Source of the DNA: Sipunculus nudus
Taxonomy: Eukaryota; Annelida; Sipuncula; Golfingiida; Sipunculidae
NCBI GenBank assembly: GCA_026874595.1
Contig: CM049311.1
Span: forward strand, 61,694,453 to 61,758,452
DNA length: 64,000 nt
Direction of reading: 5' to 3'
Shown one piece after another: positions 23,263 through 35,340 of the stretch. The notes below the pieces were generated by a model, which did not search any database, was not told the DNA's origin, and was given only the letters and a program-made list of their open reading frames with translations. Position 1 is the stretch's first letter. Each line of letters begins with the position of its first letter. A program made the translations under genes and the position numbers.

Positions 23263-24482
23263 TTACAGATCTGATTTACAGACTACACAACAAGCCAACT
23301 GATATATATTTATATCAGCAAAAAATATATGTTAAATAATGCGTGTTCTCACCCTTACTTTCAAATAATTTCAATCTCCTAGCAAACCGTCGGAACACCG
23401 TTAAAACGAAAAAAATACCTATATATATATATAAAAATATTTTTTTTTTATTTATATATACTTATAATTTGAATGCTATTCGATTTATCATTGTTTTTTG
23501 TGTCTAGGTTTCTAAAATATTTCAAGTAATTGAAATTTATTAAATCGTCTGCAAGTCATATACAGAACCTTTCATTTTTAAATAGGTAATTAAATTCCGT
23601 CAGCAGTGTATGATGTTATAATGGTGAGCGTGTCATAATATAAATCAGAAAAAAAATATTGCCTTTGCCAAATTGATACTAGCTTTTGGAGAATGAACAA
23701 GAGGTACAACTACCAAATAGCCTGATTTTAAGTACATGTAATTGAAAATGGATACATGAGGATTAGATGTCTTATATTCCAAAATTGATCTGTATAAGAA
23801 ATAGATTTATGACATAACGCACAGTGTCACTCGCCCTACTGTAAACCGGATGTTCAACTGATGGGATAAAGCACTTCATTTTATAATATATAAATAAAAA
23901 ACCTCTCCTTGCGGCATCTCTGTACTATAGACACCTCTATTTTGACACTCAAAGTTCATATTCTGTTGAAATAATACGTATATTGTCTCACGTTTTTAAC
24001 CCTTTTGGTTTAATACGAACGTTGGTCAGCAAATCCTTGTCGATACACGGGCTTTATTCCTGTTTACCGGTATTATACGTTATTATGGTTCTGTGTGTAA
24101 GTAAACACGGTGTACCTTTGTCTCTGACTATAACAAGACCGCTTGACCAGAGGCAAGATCTGAGTCTAGCACACGCGAAAATTATAAAAAAAAGAAACAT
24201 GAAAGAAGAAACATATAGAAAAGCTTGAAAAACCTAAATTTGTAATGTTGATTTTTACTGCTACCAGGTGGCGTGAGCGCTGTTTGTTTTCCATCATCGA
24301 TCGCGCTCAGGGCAAGTTTTTTTCCACTTGTATACAGGGGTTAGCAAAAGAATAAGAGCGAAATATTGAAAGATACCGTAATAGTTTAAGGAGACTCCAC
24401 TTTGTTTAATGTATATTCAATATACCTGGTAAGTGGAATGTTAATAGGTCCTTTTATCATTTTAACTTTCTACTATACAATG

Positions 24483-24483
24483 G

Positions 24484-24556
<73 letters not shown>
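24483..24556. repeat. (CT)n(TA)n microsatellite
   Basis: Compound CT then TA array, followed by a short TTTA run to about 24573. Confidence 0.95.
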
Positions 24557-24562
<6 letters not shown>

Positions 24563-25399
24563 TTATTTATTTATGTATATGTGTGTGAAAAGACTGAAAG
24601 TCTTGGGATATATTACCAGCGCTGTGTTAGAATCCTCAGCCGGTGGATACTATTAATGTTATTAGTTATACATGTAATGTCTATCAGAGGTTCCTGTTCG
24701 AACAGATAAAATATCCTGACAGGTGCAGGGGACACAATTAGTTATTGTTCCTTGCGTGGGATTCCTTATAAAGCAAATAAAAAATGGAAATAAAATTTAG
24801 AAACGAGACCAATCGTTTACAAACGAAACAAACACAGCGTCGGGCATCTTGTTGTTTCTTTTTTCATGTTTCTTCTCTTTTTTTATATAATTATCGCATG
24901 TGCGCGACCAAAATCTTTCCTATTGTCACCCGGCCTTCTTATGTAAACACTTAACAATCACTTATAGAGGTTCAGTCATACAGAGATGCCCCTTGAGGAG
25001 AGGTTCATGATTCATGAATTTATTATGAAACGAAGTGCTTGATCCGATAAGTTTACCTTCATGCCGTTTACAGTAGGACGAGTTACACGTACATGTATCA
25101 CAAATAAGATCTTACACATGTTCTTATCCGCATATGAGACAAATCTGAGGTGAAGATTTTACCACCACTTCAACCTGACATATGATGAAAAGACTTTCGT
25201 ATTAGAATTTCGTATTATGCTGTCACAGATTAATCGCACGTCCATAAGTGACAGTTTTTAATATTTATTTTTTCATTATTTAGTTAAAAATAAAAATGAT
25301 ACGTACCCCATGGGTTGTTGACTGTTCAGCTACCCACCAACCATATCAATGGCTGCATATGCATTAAATAGTTTCATCTGGTCTGTGAATCAGATCCGT

Positions 25400-25583
25400 A
25401 AGATTCGAGATAATATGTCGTACGTACGAGATAATATGTCTTGAGAAGTCACGCTGGAGTCAAGACATGCGAAGTCACGCTGGAGTTTTACATTTAGCCA
25501 TGCAAAGTCACGCTGGAGTTAAGCTATGCGAAGTCACGCTGGAGTTAAGCCATGCGAAGTCACGCTGGAGTTAAGCCATGCAC
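25400..25583. repeat. Paired minisatellites, copy B
   Basis: Two TCGTACGTACGAGATAATA units are followed by five units of CATGCGAAGTCACGCTGGAG, the reverse complement of the copy A array at 4529-4660. Confidence 0.85.
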
Positions 25584-25639
25584 TGGTTGCGGTTTTTCCC
25601 GGAATCCAAATCTTAGTGTGTGTATATCCCTAACAATAT

Positions 25640-26520
25640 TATACGATTATCTTCATTTTTATCGTACATAATGTGCAATTACCGGTCAAGCCTGGGCTTA
25701 TACTTTAAACGAAGGGACATAATAGATAAATTACACCAATTGATGTTACGCCATCAGATTTATTAGGTCCGTTAGTGCTTTATTTATTGTCTCATAGTGG
25801 AATATAATGAAATTTCGAAGCTTGGTAGAATTTTGAAAAATAGAAATGAAGCTCATTTATTATAGCAATAAATTTCCTGTTAGGCATGCATTTTTTTCTT
25901 ACTTGGTAGGCAGTGCCACATATAGACTACGTAGTAACCTTTCAGAAAGTCGTAATGTAACAATTGCTGGGGCCCCTACCTAATACACTTTCGTATACAC
26001 ATGTACTAACCTAGCAGCATTTGGGTGTCTAGGTTCACTTTCAGACAGATAGTGAAAAATGAACAATGTATCATTAATTTACATACTCTGGGCGTTTATT
26101 ACACTCTGAATGTAATTGTAAATCATATTATAACAATTTAATTAAACTAAAATACGAGGTAACTACAGCATTAAGGGTCTGGAATAAGAGTCATCTAATT
26201 ACAGAACGGGAATTCAATTCCCTTAGATGTTTTAAAAAATATAGATTCGTTAAATTTACAGGATATCAATTTCAAATATTTGCACAGAGTGATTCGTTTC
26301 AAAGCCAGACGGAAGCACATGAAAATTGTGGATAATCCATATTGTTATTATTGTTAAGTTGAAATTGACACTATTGAACATAGATTCTTTCTATGTATTT
26401 GCATACAACAGTTGTGGAGAGAATTCCGTTTAATGTGTAAATTAGTAAATGATACAGATTTTTCAATTTCATGTAAAGTCGTTATGTTTGGCGATATATT
26501 AAAAACATATATTGATAAAA
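25640..26520 (+). mobile_element. LINE ORF2 tail fragment (zf-RVT), copy B
   Basis: The broken plus-strand frame reads DINFKYLHRVIRFKARRKH, then PYCYYC, then IEHRFFLC and LWREF. This is the pattern of the zinc-binding domain after the reverse transcriptase in LINE ORF2. Stops and frameshifts show it is dead. Confidence 0.6.
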
Positions 26521-26814
26521 GTAACAATGCTAGTAGAAAGCATATCAGGTATCTGTGATTTACAAGTTTAACCATTTGATGTTTATTGCCTTAAGGTTGA
26601 TGAATATAAATATACAGCATGCGTTTCTGTGAAAATGTAAGAACATATACAGAGATTCAAAGAATTTAACCTAGCCCTTTTTTTATACGTAAATGTGATA
26701 TCTTATAGGACTTATTAATACATTAATGTATCGAATTCTGTTGTGTTATTTATATCATTATCATTATAATTAAAGTTCGCCGATGATGAAACACTTTTGC
26801 TTCTATAACACATT

Positions 26815-27640
26815 GAGACATGTTCGTGATTATCTAAACCCTGACTCTCGAGAAATAAAAAATTATTATTGCGACTATCATCGTCATCATGAAATTATCT
26901 TTACCCGGTTGCGACTAGGTGCGTGTAGCTTAAATCAGTACCTATTTTCCATTGGAAAGATTGAAACTCCTTTATGTCAATGTAACGAGGAAGATGAGAG
27001 TGTCCTGCAGTTTCTTCTAAGATGTCCTAAATAAATTTAATTAAGACAAACTTTTTTCACCAACTTGACTTGTTTATTTAGGGAAACACAGCTGGATACT
27101 CCTATATGCATTACACAGCCAGAACAAAACACCAATAAAGAAAACGAAAAACTCATGAAAATGTTTCTATATGGGGCACACCTATGTAACTCAATTAAGC
27201 ATCTTTTTCTAAAACATGTCACTGATTACATTATCCGTACACGGCGCTTTACTACAAGTTGATTGCACTTATTCAAAAGATTCTTTGGTTAGAGGTATAC
27301 ATATTAGTTGTAAACAAAAAATTCATATATCTTTAACCATGGTTTTAATCTAAATGATAAGCTCGAAATGAACTTCGACATTTCACATTATTGTTTTATT
27401 GTATTACGCCTACCAACATAATATATGTATATGTATCTGTGTATGTAGAATGTCAATCTGTATTAATGTATATATGCATTTGTATATATCTCACCGTGTG
27501 TAATTATATGTGCACTTTTCTAATCTGATCATTTGTACATACATTTATCCATTCATGTTAATTTATCACTTTTCACTTTCCCTTGCATTAGCCTTATCGG
27601 CTACTTTGTTATCCTGATGAAATAAATATGTTTAAACCAC
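26815..27640 (+). mobile_element. Second LINE 3' end, at the copy B breakpoint
   Basis: A frame from about 26820 to 27034 reads FTRLRLGACSLNQYLF, GKIETPLCQC and VLQFLLRCPK, the C-terminal Cys-motif region of a non-LTR ORF2. It breaks at a stop and resumes near 27065-27262. An AT-rich 3' untranslated part ends TGATGAAATAAATATG near 27630, followed by a (CA)n(TA)n microsatellite. It sits exactly where exons 3 and 4 of copy B should begin. Confidence 0.6.
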
Positions 27641-27642
27641 AT

Positions 27643-27699
<57 letters not shown>
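27641..27699. repeat. (CA)n(TA)n microsatellite
   Basis: CA then TA dinucleotides marking the 3' end of the LINE fragment and the start of inverted repeat 2. Confidence 0.95.
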
Positions 27700-27703
<4 letters not shown>

Positions 27704-29535
27704 CATATACATATACTGCACCTTTGCACATTTCTTATCATCGTCATCTTTTACCTTATTTTTCAGTGTGCCCTCCACCGCCTTAAGTTCCGCCATCTAC
27801 CACACGCGACCAGAGTGTAGGTGTCCAGGACAGAGGACAGGCTATTATCATTCCCAGCTAAATCACAGGATTTCAAGCATATGAAATCAGTATGATGAAT
27901 TTGCTACAGATTAAATTACAAATTTTAATCAGATAAAATGATATCCAAGACACAGATATCAAAGAAACACCAGATGGGGGAGATTTATCAACTTATTTAC
28001 GGTATTAATGCGTTTATGCACGCACCGGAATGGCCTGCAATCGCTGATGCGTCTAGTAGTCTCACCGAAATTATTAACAACTCGTTTAACCTGTGAACAG
28101 TCAATTAATTTAACGCGGTGGAACCTGCTGGCGATCTTCAGGTGGTAGTACAAAATATTAGCCACCGGGGCTTTTGAATATGCATAATTAACCAATAGTA
28201 AGGAATATTCTTACCACCTTTGTTTGCTTGTTGATTTATTAGTACAGATAGAGGGTTAGCTGTAACTACATCATATGGAACACATTTTAGTTTAAAATCT
28301 TACAAGATTCAAGGGTTATCTTAATATTGCTTCTGTCCATCCTGCCGTACACCGTTTATCCGTCCGTCTGTTATCAGGATGCCAATGCCCCTGTAGCCGT
28401 AACATCCAGAAACTTAACACTTTAAACGTGCAAATATGTTTAAATCAACCATAGGGTTGCTGCATGTTAAATATATCCTCCTTTGTTGCGAAATAATCCA
28501 ACGTCAACATGGCGCAAACATAATCAGAGCGCGTGGGACTCCGTACACGGTCAAGCAAGAGATGCCCTGTCTAGCTTTGCCCAAATTTAATTCATGTCCC
28601 AGCTATCTGCAACAAGGCGTGTTCCGGTGGCTCAGGGACTCGATGCTCGGGGTCACATTGTGCGTGTCATTTCAGCTAAGGCCCTTGGTCTTATCGTACA
28701 ATTCTATTGCTTAAGGTTCTACAATGAGTTTACATTCGGGCCATGGACCGTCATGTCCATCCAGCAGAGTTATATCAGAGGACCTGCGGACACGCGGCCT
28801 TGTTCTGGTAAACAGACACATGTGGACCATTTTTACTCACATGTACGCACAAACATAAGTTGTAAGGCAGGTGACATGGAAGACCATGTGCTACTTAGAC
28901 CATAGTCTTCTTGGAAACTTTTTTATGAAGCAAAACTGAAATGTAAGAGTGAAAGAATATGCATAAAGTTACACCTGATTATGTCCCGTTCACAATATGT
29001 CCCTCCCGCCCATCCTGTAGCAAAACTTCGATTCAATTTATCAACTAAGTCCTTATGGAATTTGAAAGGAGATATAAGGAAGTTTGAGGGCACTTAGACT
29101 TGTGTACGACACCAGATATATATATATGCATGTGTCATACTCTTTAAACGGGTTTAGTAGTACTGCTCGTTTCAACAACTACAACACATTTTATTTTCTT
29201 TCTGTAAAATAGTGTATTTTCCAGAGTGAACGCTTCTTACAACATCTTTATCCTTTCGCCATTTATTCATTTAATGTGCACTTGCCTGTTTGTTAAATTT
29301 GTAAATAATATCATTATTACCGGACACATCGAAGCTGTGCTCACGCATTTTATATTTAAAAATCAATTTTAAACGTATTTTTAAATGTATATACAAAATA
29401 TAATTAAAAGGGTAACACAACTTACTTTTACGTTTATTTTTGTTTGAACTTGTCATCCGAATTAAAAGTCCTATAAAAACTCTTTGCGTGACTATTTGCC
29501 TGTACAGACAGAATAATGATATACGTGTACACTGT
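27700..29535 (+). repeat. Inverted repeat 2, left arm
   Basis: Reverse complement of 33617-35340. It includes the last exon of copy B and about 1.7 kb of downstream DNA. Open frames at 28195-27959 and 28436-28714 recur in the other arm, but the differences between arms are mostly replacement changes. Confidence 0.85.
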
Positions 29536-30480
29536 TAAAACAGTGAACCGGGCGCGATCGCAGATGTAAACATAAACAGTGCGTCGGGCCGTGTGCTGCG
29601 CGGAGACACAACACGTGAGAATCATGAGATGCCCTGGCTGACTTGGTTAAAAAATGTAATACATGTTCCCGCTAGTTGAAACACCGCGTTACTCCTCTTA
29701 CTGGGATCTCCGGTCACGCGGAATTGTTATGGTAAACAGACTGTGTTTACCAACACGCAGGGCTTTAACAAGGTGTTAAGCAGTCGTATGCGAGGAAACG
29801 AGACTATTTGCTGGAATGTTTTGCTGGGATAGTTTTGCATGAAGCAAAAGTGAACTACTAGTGAGAAATAATAGGCATTATATTGCCCCTGATTATGTCC
29901 CTTTAAGGCCCTTACAAAAAAATCCTATTAATTTAAGTCAATATCGAGCCATTGTGATAAAGGTAACTAAAGTGAATAGAATATTCTTGCTTTATGTTGT
30001 CAAAGTTCCAAAGCCTACGTTCCCAGTCATTTACGGATAGGATCTGCAAGCCCACATATAGGCCTAGATCTTTACTTTACAGTTTGAATGTATTAGTACC
30101 TTTTGCTACATGTCATACTGTAAGGCGATCCGGGGCTGAAAACGAGGCAAGGGATGAGGCTAAATAATATGGAACTTATACTTTGTGTTTTGTGCTGATG
30201 CCCCTCATCCATAGCATTTTGTTTAGATCATGATTCAGTCATCGCTTAGATAATATTTGAAATCGAATACTAACTATGACCAGTGTGCCACTAGATTTTA
30301 ATATTAAAATTCTAATTAACTTTTGCTTCAAACTGGATCACCCCTATTTAATTAGGCTATCTAGCATGTCACTTTATTTTTAAAATGTTAGCATGAAATC
30401 GAGTTGACGCGGTCCAATAAACATTAATGTAGACGGTTCGTACATATAAAGAGAAAACAAAAAAGGGGTCGTATATGGTT
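29536..30480. other. Spacer of inverted repeat 2, left part
   Basis: No gene or clear repeat recognised. Confidence 0.4.
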
Positions 30481-30499
30481 ACCCCGCTTTGAAAAATGT

Positions 30500-31165
30500 C
30501 TTCTATTGTCTTGAGGGATAACCTTCTTCACATCCAGAAAAGAAAAAGGGGGATTGGGGTTGTTAGGGTTACAAAATTAACTCTGAAGCCATGCAAAATT
30601 GCGGTGGCCAAAGAGAAAAAAAAAGTTGGGGGAAGCGTACCGTCGCTGCAGACATCCAGGCTTATATCTCGAAAATCGTTTGACCGATTGGGCCAAAACT
30701 TTGCATGTGTATGGATCGCTCATAGCTCTTTATCATACGTAAAACTGGTGGCGCCATCTGCAACCATTTTTGCACAGCGTCCGTCTGTTTGTCTGCCGAG
30801 GAATAAAATCACTCATATCTCTACACTGGTTTGACTTATCTGCCTAAAATTTTGCAAGTTTATACATCTTAGATAGCTTTCTTGATTTTATGACAGATGG
30901 CGCCACCTACATTCACATTTACGCTGCAGGCATCCAAGCTCATATCTCAGGAACCGTTTGGCCGATTGGGCCAAAATTTTGCATGTGTATAGATCTCACA
31001 TATCTCTTATCATACGCAAAACTGGTGGCACCACCTGCAACCATTTTTGCACAGGGTCCGTCTGTTTTTCTGCCGCAATTCATGCCTCACTTTATCCGTC
31101 CCACTCTGATTTCGGCAGATACACGTAGTCGCTTGTCGACTACCCGTATTCTAGTTAATTTTAAG
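30500..31165 (-). repeat. 278-bp tandem repeat element, inverted copy
   Basis: About two units, with GGTGGCGCCAT at 30746 and GGTGGCACCACC at 31024 (spacing 278) and a further GGCGCCACC at 30899. It ends ACTACCCGTATTCTAGTT, the reverse complement of the starts of the elements at about 48370 and 51620. Confidence 0.7.
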
Positions 31166-31182
31166 CACTTTGCCTAATGTGA

Positions 31183-31606
31183 TCGGGGCAAAACGCCCCA
31201 CTGGGCATTTTGCCCCCGACGTAGGCTGGGCGTTTTACCCCGAACCACGTGACTGTGTTTCGTTGCACACGGCACATTCCTCGGAATAGTTCGAGGCTTG
31301 TAACGTTATACATTCAGACAATGCAAGCTTGATTAAATGTGCGATGTGTTGTTTTTTAATTTCTGACCTATACTACAACTGACAGAGTTCAATAAATGAG
31401 GTACACGAGTTAATTTTTACCTTTGTTTTAATGCCGTGAGCTGAATAGTCTCCATAGGCCTTTAAGCGTGGCAAAATTGTAGTCAGCTTTAAATATAGGA
31501 GGTGCTTGTGAATTTTTTATGAACTAATACACGATATGAAACATCATAAAACAAATAAAACAGGTGGGCCTTTTGCCCCCTGTGGGCGTCTTGCCCCAGT
31601 CTACCC
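31183..31606. mobile_element. MITE-like element with GGGGCAAAACGCCC ends
   Basis: The left end is GGGGCAAAACGCCCCACTG; the right end (about 31565-31600) is the inverted, diverged form with GGGGCAAGACGCCCAC on the minus strand. About 420 bp, AT-rich inside, no coding capacity. Confidence 0.5.
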
Positions 31607-31609
31607 TAA

Positions 31610-33045
31610 TAAGTCTTATACATGGTTGAAACCTTTGTTTCTTTGTGTTTATTGATTTTAATACCCAGGAATTGTAATTGTCGAATTTATCCTCACGATA
31701 CACATTGTACAGAATATGGACACATAACAACGCAATGAAGAAAGTATGTGGAAGTCCAAATGAGTTACATTCTGAACTAAATAGACCTGCAACAGGTCGA
31801 GAAATAATTTTTAAAATTTAAAAATTTTTTTTTATCACGTTTATTAATGTTCAGTGATCATTTTGTATTTCATGTATAGGGTCCTTCTGTGGGATGCAAA
31901 TAGTTCACCTGCTTTCTCCAGGGGGCCTCACTATCACTAAGGGGTAAGGACTACATGAGATTCCCCATTAATTGAGCGCACAGACGCCACCTGTAGTGAT
32001 AATTGTAAATTACTGGAACTGCATGGTCATGGCAGTAATTGGGCAGCTGGACATGGGATCACCAGAGTAACAGTATAAGGGTTGCTTTTACTTGAGGTAT
32101 ATTTATGTAAGATCAGAATCTGACAAAATCATAGGGACCTACGCAGGTCTATGATCAAAATTAAGGATAACAGTTTCAGTAAATATAAACTTCATCTGGT
32201 CTTCAAAATGCACAGATGTAAAAACAAGAATAAGCTACCGCGCTCCCTCTTACAGCGACAACATCCATTGGTTCATATGATTGTTGAGATTAGTATGAGA
32301 TACGAGTGTAACTGACCCTACAAACTTTGAATATCTTTCAACTGCATAAGCCTCAAGCTGACAACTTTTTAAAACCATTCTGACATGAAACTGCACATTT
32401 TGAAGGATTTTCGTTTAAAAATTACTTAAATAATTAGAAAATAAGAAGGTATAAATGGGTCATTTCTCGTCATTGTCAAATTATCCTTTCGTCAAAAACC
32501 ATGTACACTCAGTGAGACATTGTTCATTTATCCTTGTAACTTTTAGTTTAAAATTCGTTCATAATCTTTACCCAAAAAAGTAATATGGGTATTGTCGTTT
32601 AATAGATGGATAATGTTTCCCCGGAACACGTAATCTAGAACGCACTTTGACCAATTATTCAAAACAATTATTAAAGTATGTATCAAAAAGCTCCAATGAG
32701 TGAATAGATTGAGTCATTTATTTTCTGATGATTATAATTATAAAATTAATTAACAAAAATAAAAACTACCTTTAGTGTAAGATATGCTGGAGTCTATGTA
32801 GCGTATTAAATTATATACTTTATACCGGATAAAATATTACTTTAACACTATTGGACGGACTTAGAATTAAAGGCTTTAAGCCAAAGATGAAATACTTCAG
32901 TGTATCGTTGTTTACGAATATCTAGAGTTGGACATATACGCAAAGGGGGTCTGGTGGGGTTTTTATTCACATTTCCACAACTGTGACAAGTTGTGTTCAT
33001 ACCGTGATAGTTATCGTATAACATATATGAGAATTTAACCTATAA
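31610..33045. other. No gene seen
   Basis: AT-rich DNA in the spacer of inverted repeat 2. Nothing recognised. Confidence 0.4.
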
Positions 33046-33049
33046 GGCC

Positions 33050-33405
33050 AACCAAAAAAAGATTTGATTCTTAGGCACATTTTTTTTTCAGAAATCATTG
33101 CGGGCGGGCGATTTTTTATTTATTTTTTATTTTTTATTTTACTTTTTTGTAAGTCTCAATTAAAATGCCATACGATCAGGGAAAAGCATGATATTAACAT
33201 ACTTTTTTGGGGCCTAAATAAGGTATAAGCACCATATAACATAGGAAATTTTTTATCAAAATTATTATTTTATCTTCTAGAAAGAGATATCCAGCAGCTG
33301 TAGCTAAAAATTGGAAAGTTCCTTTTGAAAATGAAACTAAGAATTTTTGATGCCGGGGGTTAAAATTGATGCCCGCGGTGTCTGAGAACATATACCTTTT
33401 GTTTT
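33050..33405. mobile_element. MITE related to the 35.96-kb element
   Basis: Shares TCAGAAATCATTGCGGGCG, the inner AAGCATGATA(T/A)TAACA block and GGGGGTTAAAATTGATGC with 35958-36290. The terminal repeats are more decayed. Confidence 0.6.
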
Positions 33406-34185
33406 TGGCCTTACATCTGTCCTCGTGAAAATATAGATAAAAATGCACTCTGCAAATGTGAATTTGCTCCAGGTTTTGCACCATCCTAGCTTATTCTACC
33501 TTTGAATATAGTTTCCATTTGAAGCTCCTGATAAAAAGAAAATTCACTCTGCTTATATTTCATTAAGAATACTTGCGCCAACCTCCCAATATAGAGACTA
33601 TTCTGATTCTTTCGCAACGTGTACACCTATATCATTATTCTGTCTGTACAGGCAAATAGTCATGCAAAGAGTTTTTTTATAGGACTTTTGATTCGGATGA
33701 CAAGTTCAAACAAAAATAAACGTAAAAGTAAGTGGTGTTACCTTTTTATTTATATTTTGTATATACATTTAAAAATACGTTTAAAATTGATTTTTAAATA
33801 TAAAATGCGTGAGCACAGCTTCGATGTGTCCGGTAGTAATGATATTATTTACAAATTTAACAAACAGGCAAGTGCACATTAAATGAATAAATGGCGAAAG
33901 GATAAAGATGTTGTAAGAAGCGTTCACTCTGGAAAATACACTATTTTACAGAAAGAAAATAAAATGTGTTGTAGTTGTTGAAACGAGCAGTACTACTAAA
34001 CCCGTTTAAAGAGTATGACACATGCATATATATATCTGGTGTCGTAAAATAATACCGTAAAGAAAACAACGTGAAAGATATTAGGAAAGATCATGTATTA
34101 CAGGTATTACATGCGTACATGTGAGTAAAAAGGGTCCACGTGTGTCTGTTTACCAGAACAAGGTCGCGTGTCCGCAGGTCCGATT

Positions 34186-34199
34186 TCGCGCATGCGCGA
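34186..34199. promoter_or_regulatory. NRF1-like palindrome
   Basis: TCGCGCATGCGCGA is a perfect 14-bp palindrome containing the GCGCATGCGC core, and is absent from the other arm. No nearby gene start was recognised. Confidence 0.25.
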
Positions 34200-35170
34200 C
34201 GGATCCCAAACATGGAGCAGTCCAAACTAGTCCATACATTGACCTTCAAGTCCTCTGATATAACTCTGCTGGATGGACATTACGGTCCATGGCCCAAATT
34301 TAAATTCATTGTAGAACCTTAAGCAATAGAATTGTACGATAAGACCAAAGGCCTTAGCTGAAATGACACGCACAATGTGACCCCGAGCATCGAGTCCCTG
34401 AGCCACCGGAACATGCCTTGTTGCAGCCAGCTGGGACATGAATTAAATTTGGGCAAAGTTAGACGGGACATCTCCTGCTTGACCGTGTACGGAGTCCCAC
34501 GCGCTCTGATTATGTTGGCGCCATGTTGACGTTGGATTATTTCGCAACAAAGGAGGATATATTTCACATGCAACAACGCTATGGTTGATTAAACATATTT
34601 GCACGTTTAAAGTGTTAAGGTTTTGGATGTTACGGCTACAGAGGCATTGGCATCCTGATAACAGACGGACGGATAAACGGTGTACGGCAGGATGGACAGA
34701 AGCAATATTAAGATAACCCTTGAATCTTGTAAGATTTTATACTAAAATGTGTTTTATATGATGTAGTTACAGCGAACCCTCTATCTGTACTAATAAATCA
34801 ACAAGCAAACAAAGATGGTAAGAATATTCACTACTATTGGTTAATTATGCATATTCAAAAGCCCCGGTGGCTAATAATTTGTACTACCAACTGAAGATCT
34901 CCAGCAGGTTCCACCGCGTTAAATTATTTGACTGTACACAGGTTAAACGAGTTGTTAATAATTTCGGTGAGACTACTAGACGCATCAGCGATTGCAGGCC
35001 ATTCCGGTGCGTGCATAAACGCATAAATACCGTAAATAAGCTTGTAAATCTTCCCCATCTACTGTTTCTTGGATATCTGTGTCTTGGATATCATTTTATC
35101 TGATTAAAATATGTGCTTGAATCTATAGCAAATTCATCATACTGATTTCATATGCTTGAAATCCCGTGAT

Positions 35171-35265
35171 TTAGCTGGGCATGATAATAGCCTGTCCTTT
35201 GTCCTGAACACCTACACTCTGGGCGCGTGTGGTAGATGGCGGATCATAAGGCGGTGGAGGGCACA
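35171..35265 (-). CDS. Shisa-like copy C, last exon (second PY motif)
   Basis: Acceptor TATTTCAG, then a phase-1 entry giving CPPPPYDPPSTTRAQSVGVQ and ten more residues before TAA. In copy B the same exon (27767-27861) has a stop at the Tyr of PPPPY. Confidence 0.72.
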
Positions 35266-35340
35266 CTGAAATACATATAAGGTAAAAGATGACGATTACA
35301 AGAAATGTGCAAAGGTGCAGTATATGTATATGTATTTATA

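Larger units (their letters stand above)
22156..25600. other. Copy B intron, no exon seen
   Basis: Mirror of copy A intron 2 with the TCGTACGTACGA array (23090-23262), a compound microsatellite (24483-24556) and the CAGCGTGACTTCGCATGG array (25441-25583). Nothing coding was recognised. Confidence 0.55.
18968..26815 (-). repeat. Large inverted repeat 1, right arm
   Basis: Reverse complement of 3240-11015. The inner boundary lies within about 20 bp of the MITE end at 18949. At the outer boundary, at 26815, similarity stops abruptly about 115 bases short of where exon 3 should begin. Confidence 0.85.
20202..27861 (+). pseudogene. Shisa-like copy B, lacks transmembrane and first PY exons
   Basis: Exon 1 is 20202-20259 (58 nt), exon 2 is 22009-22155 (147 nt) and the last exon is 27767-27861 (95 nt). 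Exons 3 and 4 are absent: homology to copy A ends at 26815 and is followed by LINE sequence. Exon 2 carries a Cys to Tyr change (EYYSWY instead of EYCSGY), gains a Cys (KYCMMD), and has a 5-nt insertion near its end that shifts its exit phase from 2 to 1. The last exon has TAA at 27784-27786 where copy C has TAT of the PPPPY motif. Phase 1 leaving exon 2 fits phase 1 entering the last exon, so direct splicing would give a 74-residue secreted Cys-rich peptide ending MCPPPP. Pseudogene is the conservative call. Confidence 0.6.
33617..35340 (-). repeat. Inverted repeat 2, right arm
   Basis: Reverse complement of 27700-29535. It carries the last exon of copy C. A segment near 34040-34200 differs in length between the arms and contains the palindrome TCGCGCATGCGCGA. 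Confidence 0.85.

Noticed and set aside
27959-28195. Open frame conserved in both arms of inverted repeat 2 (also 34837-35103)
   Set aside because: Conservation is explained by the duplication. Most differences between arms change the residue, and neither has an ATG in the shared part.
28436-28905. Overlapping open frames also seen at 34227-34576
   Set aside because: Duplicated non-coding DNA; two frames are open at once and no family is recognisable.
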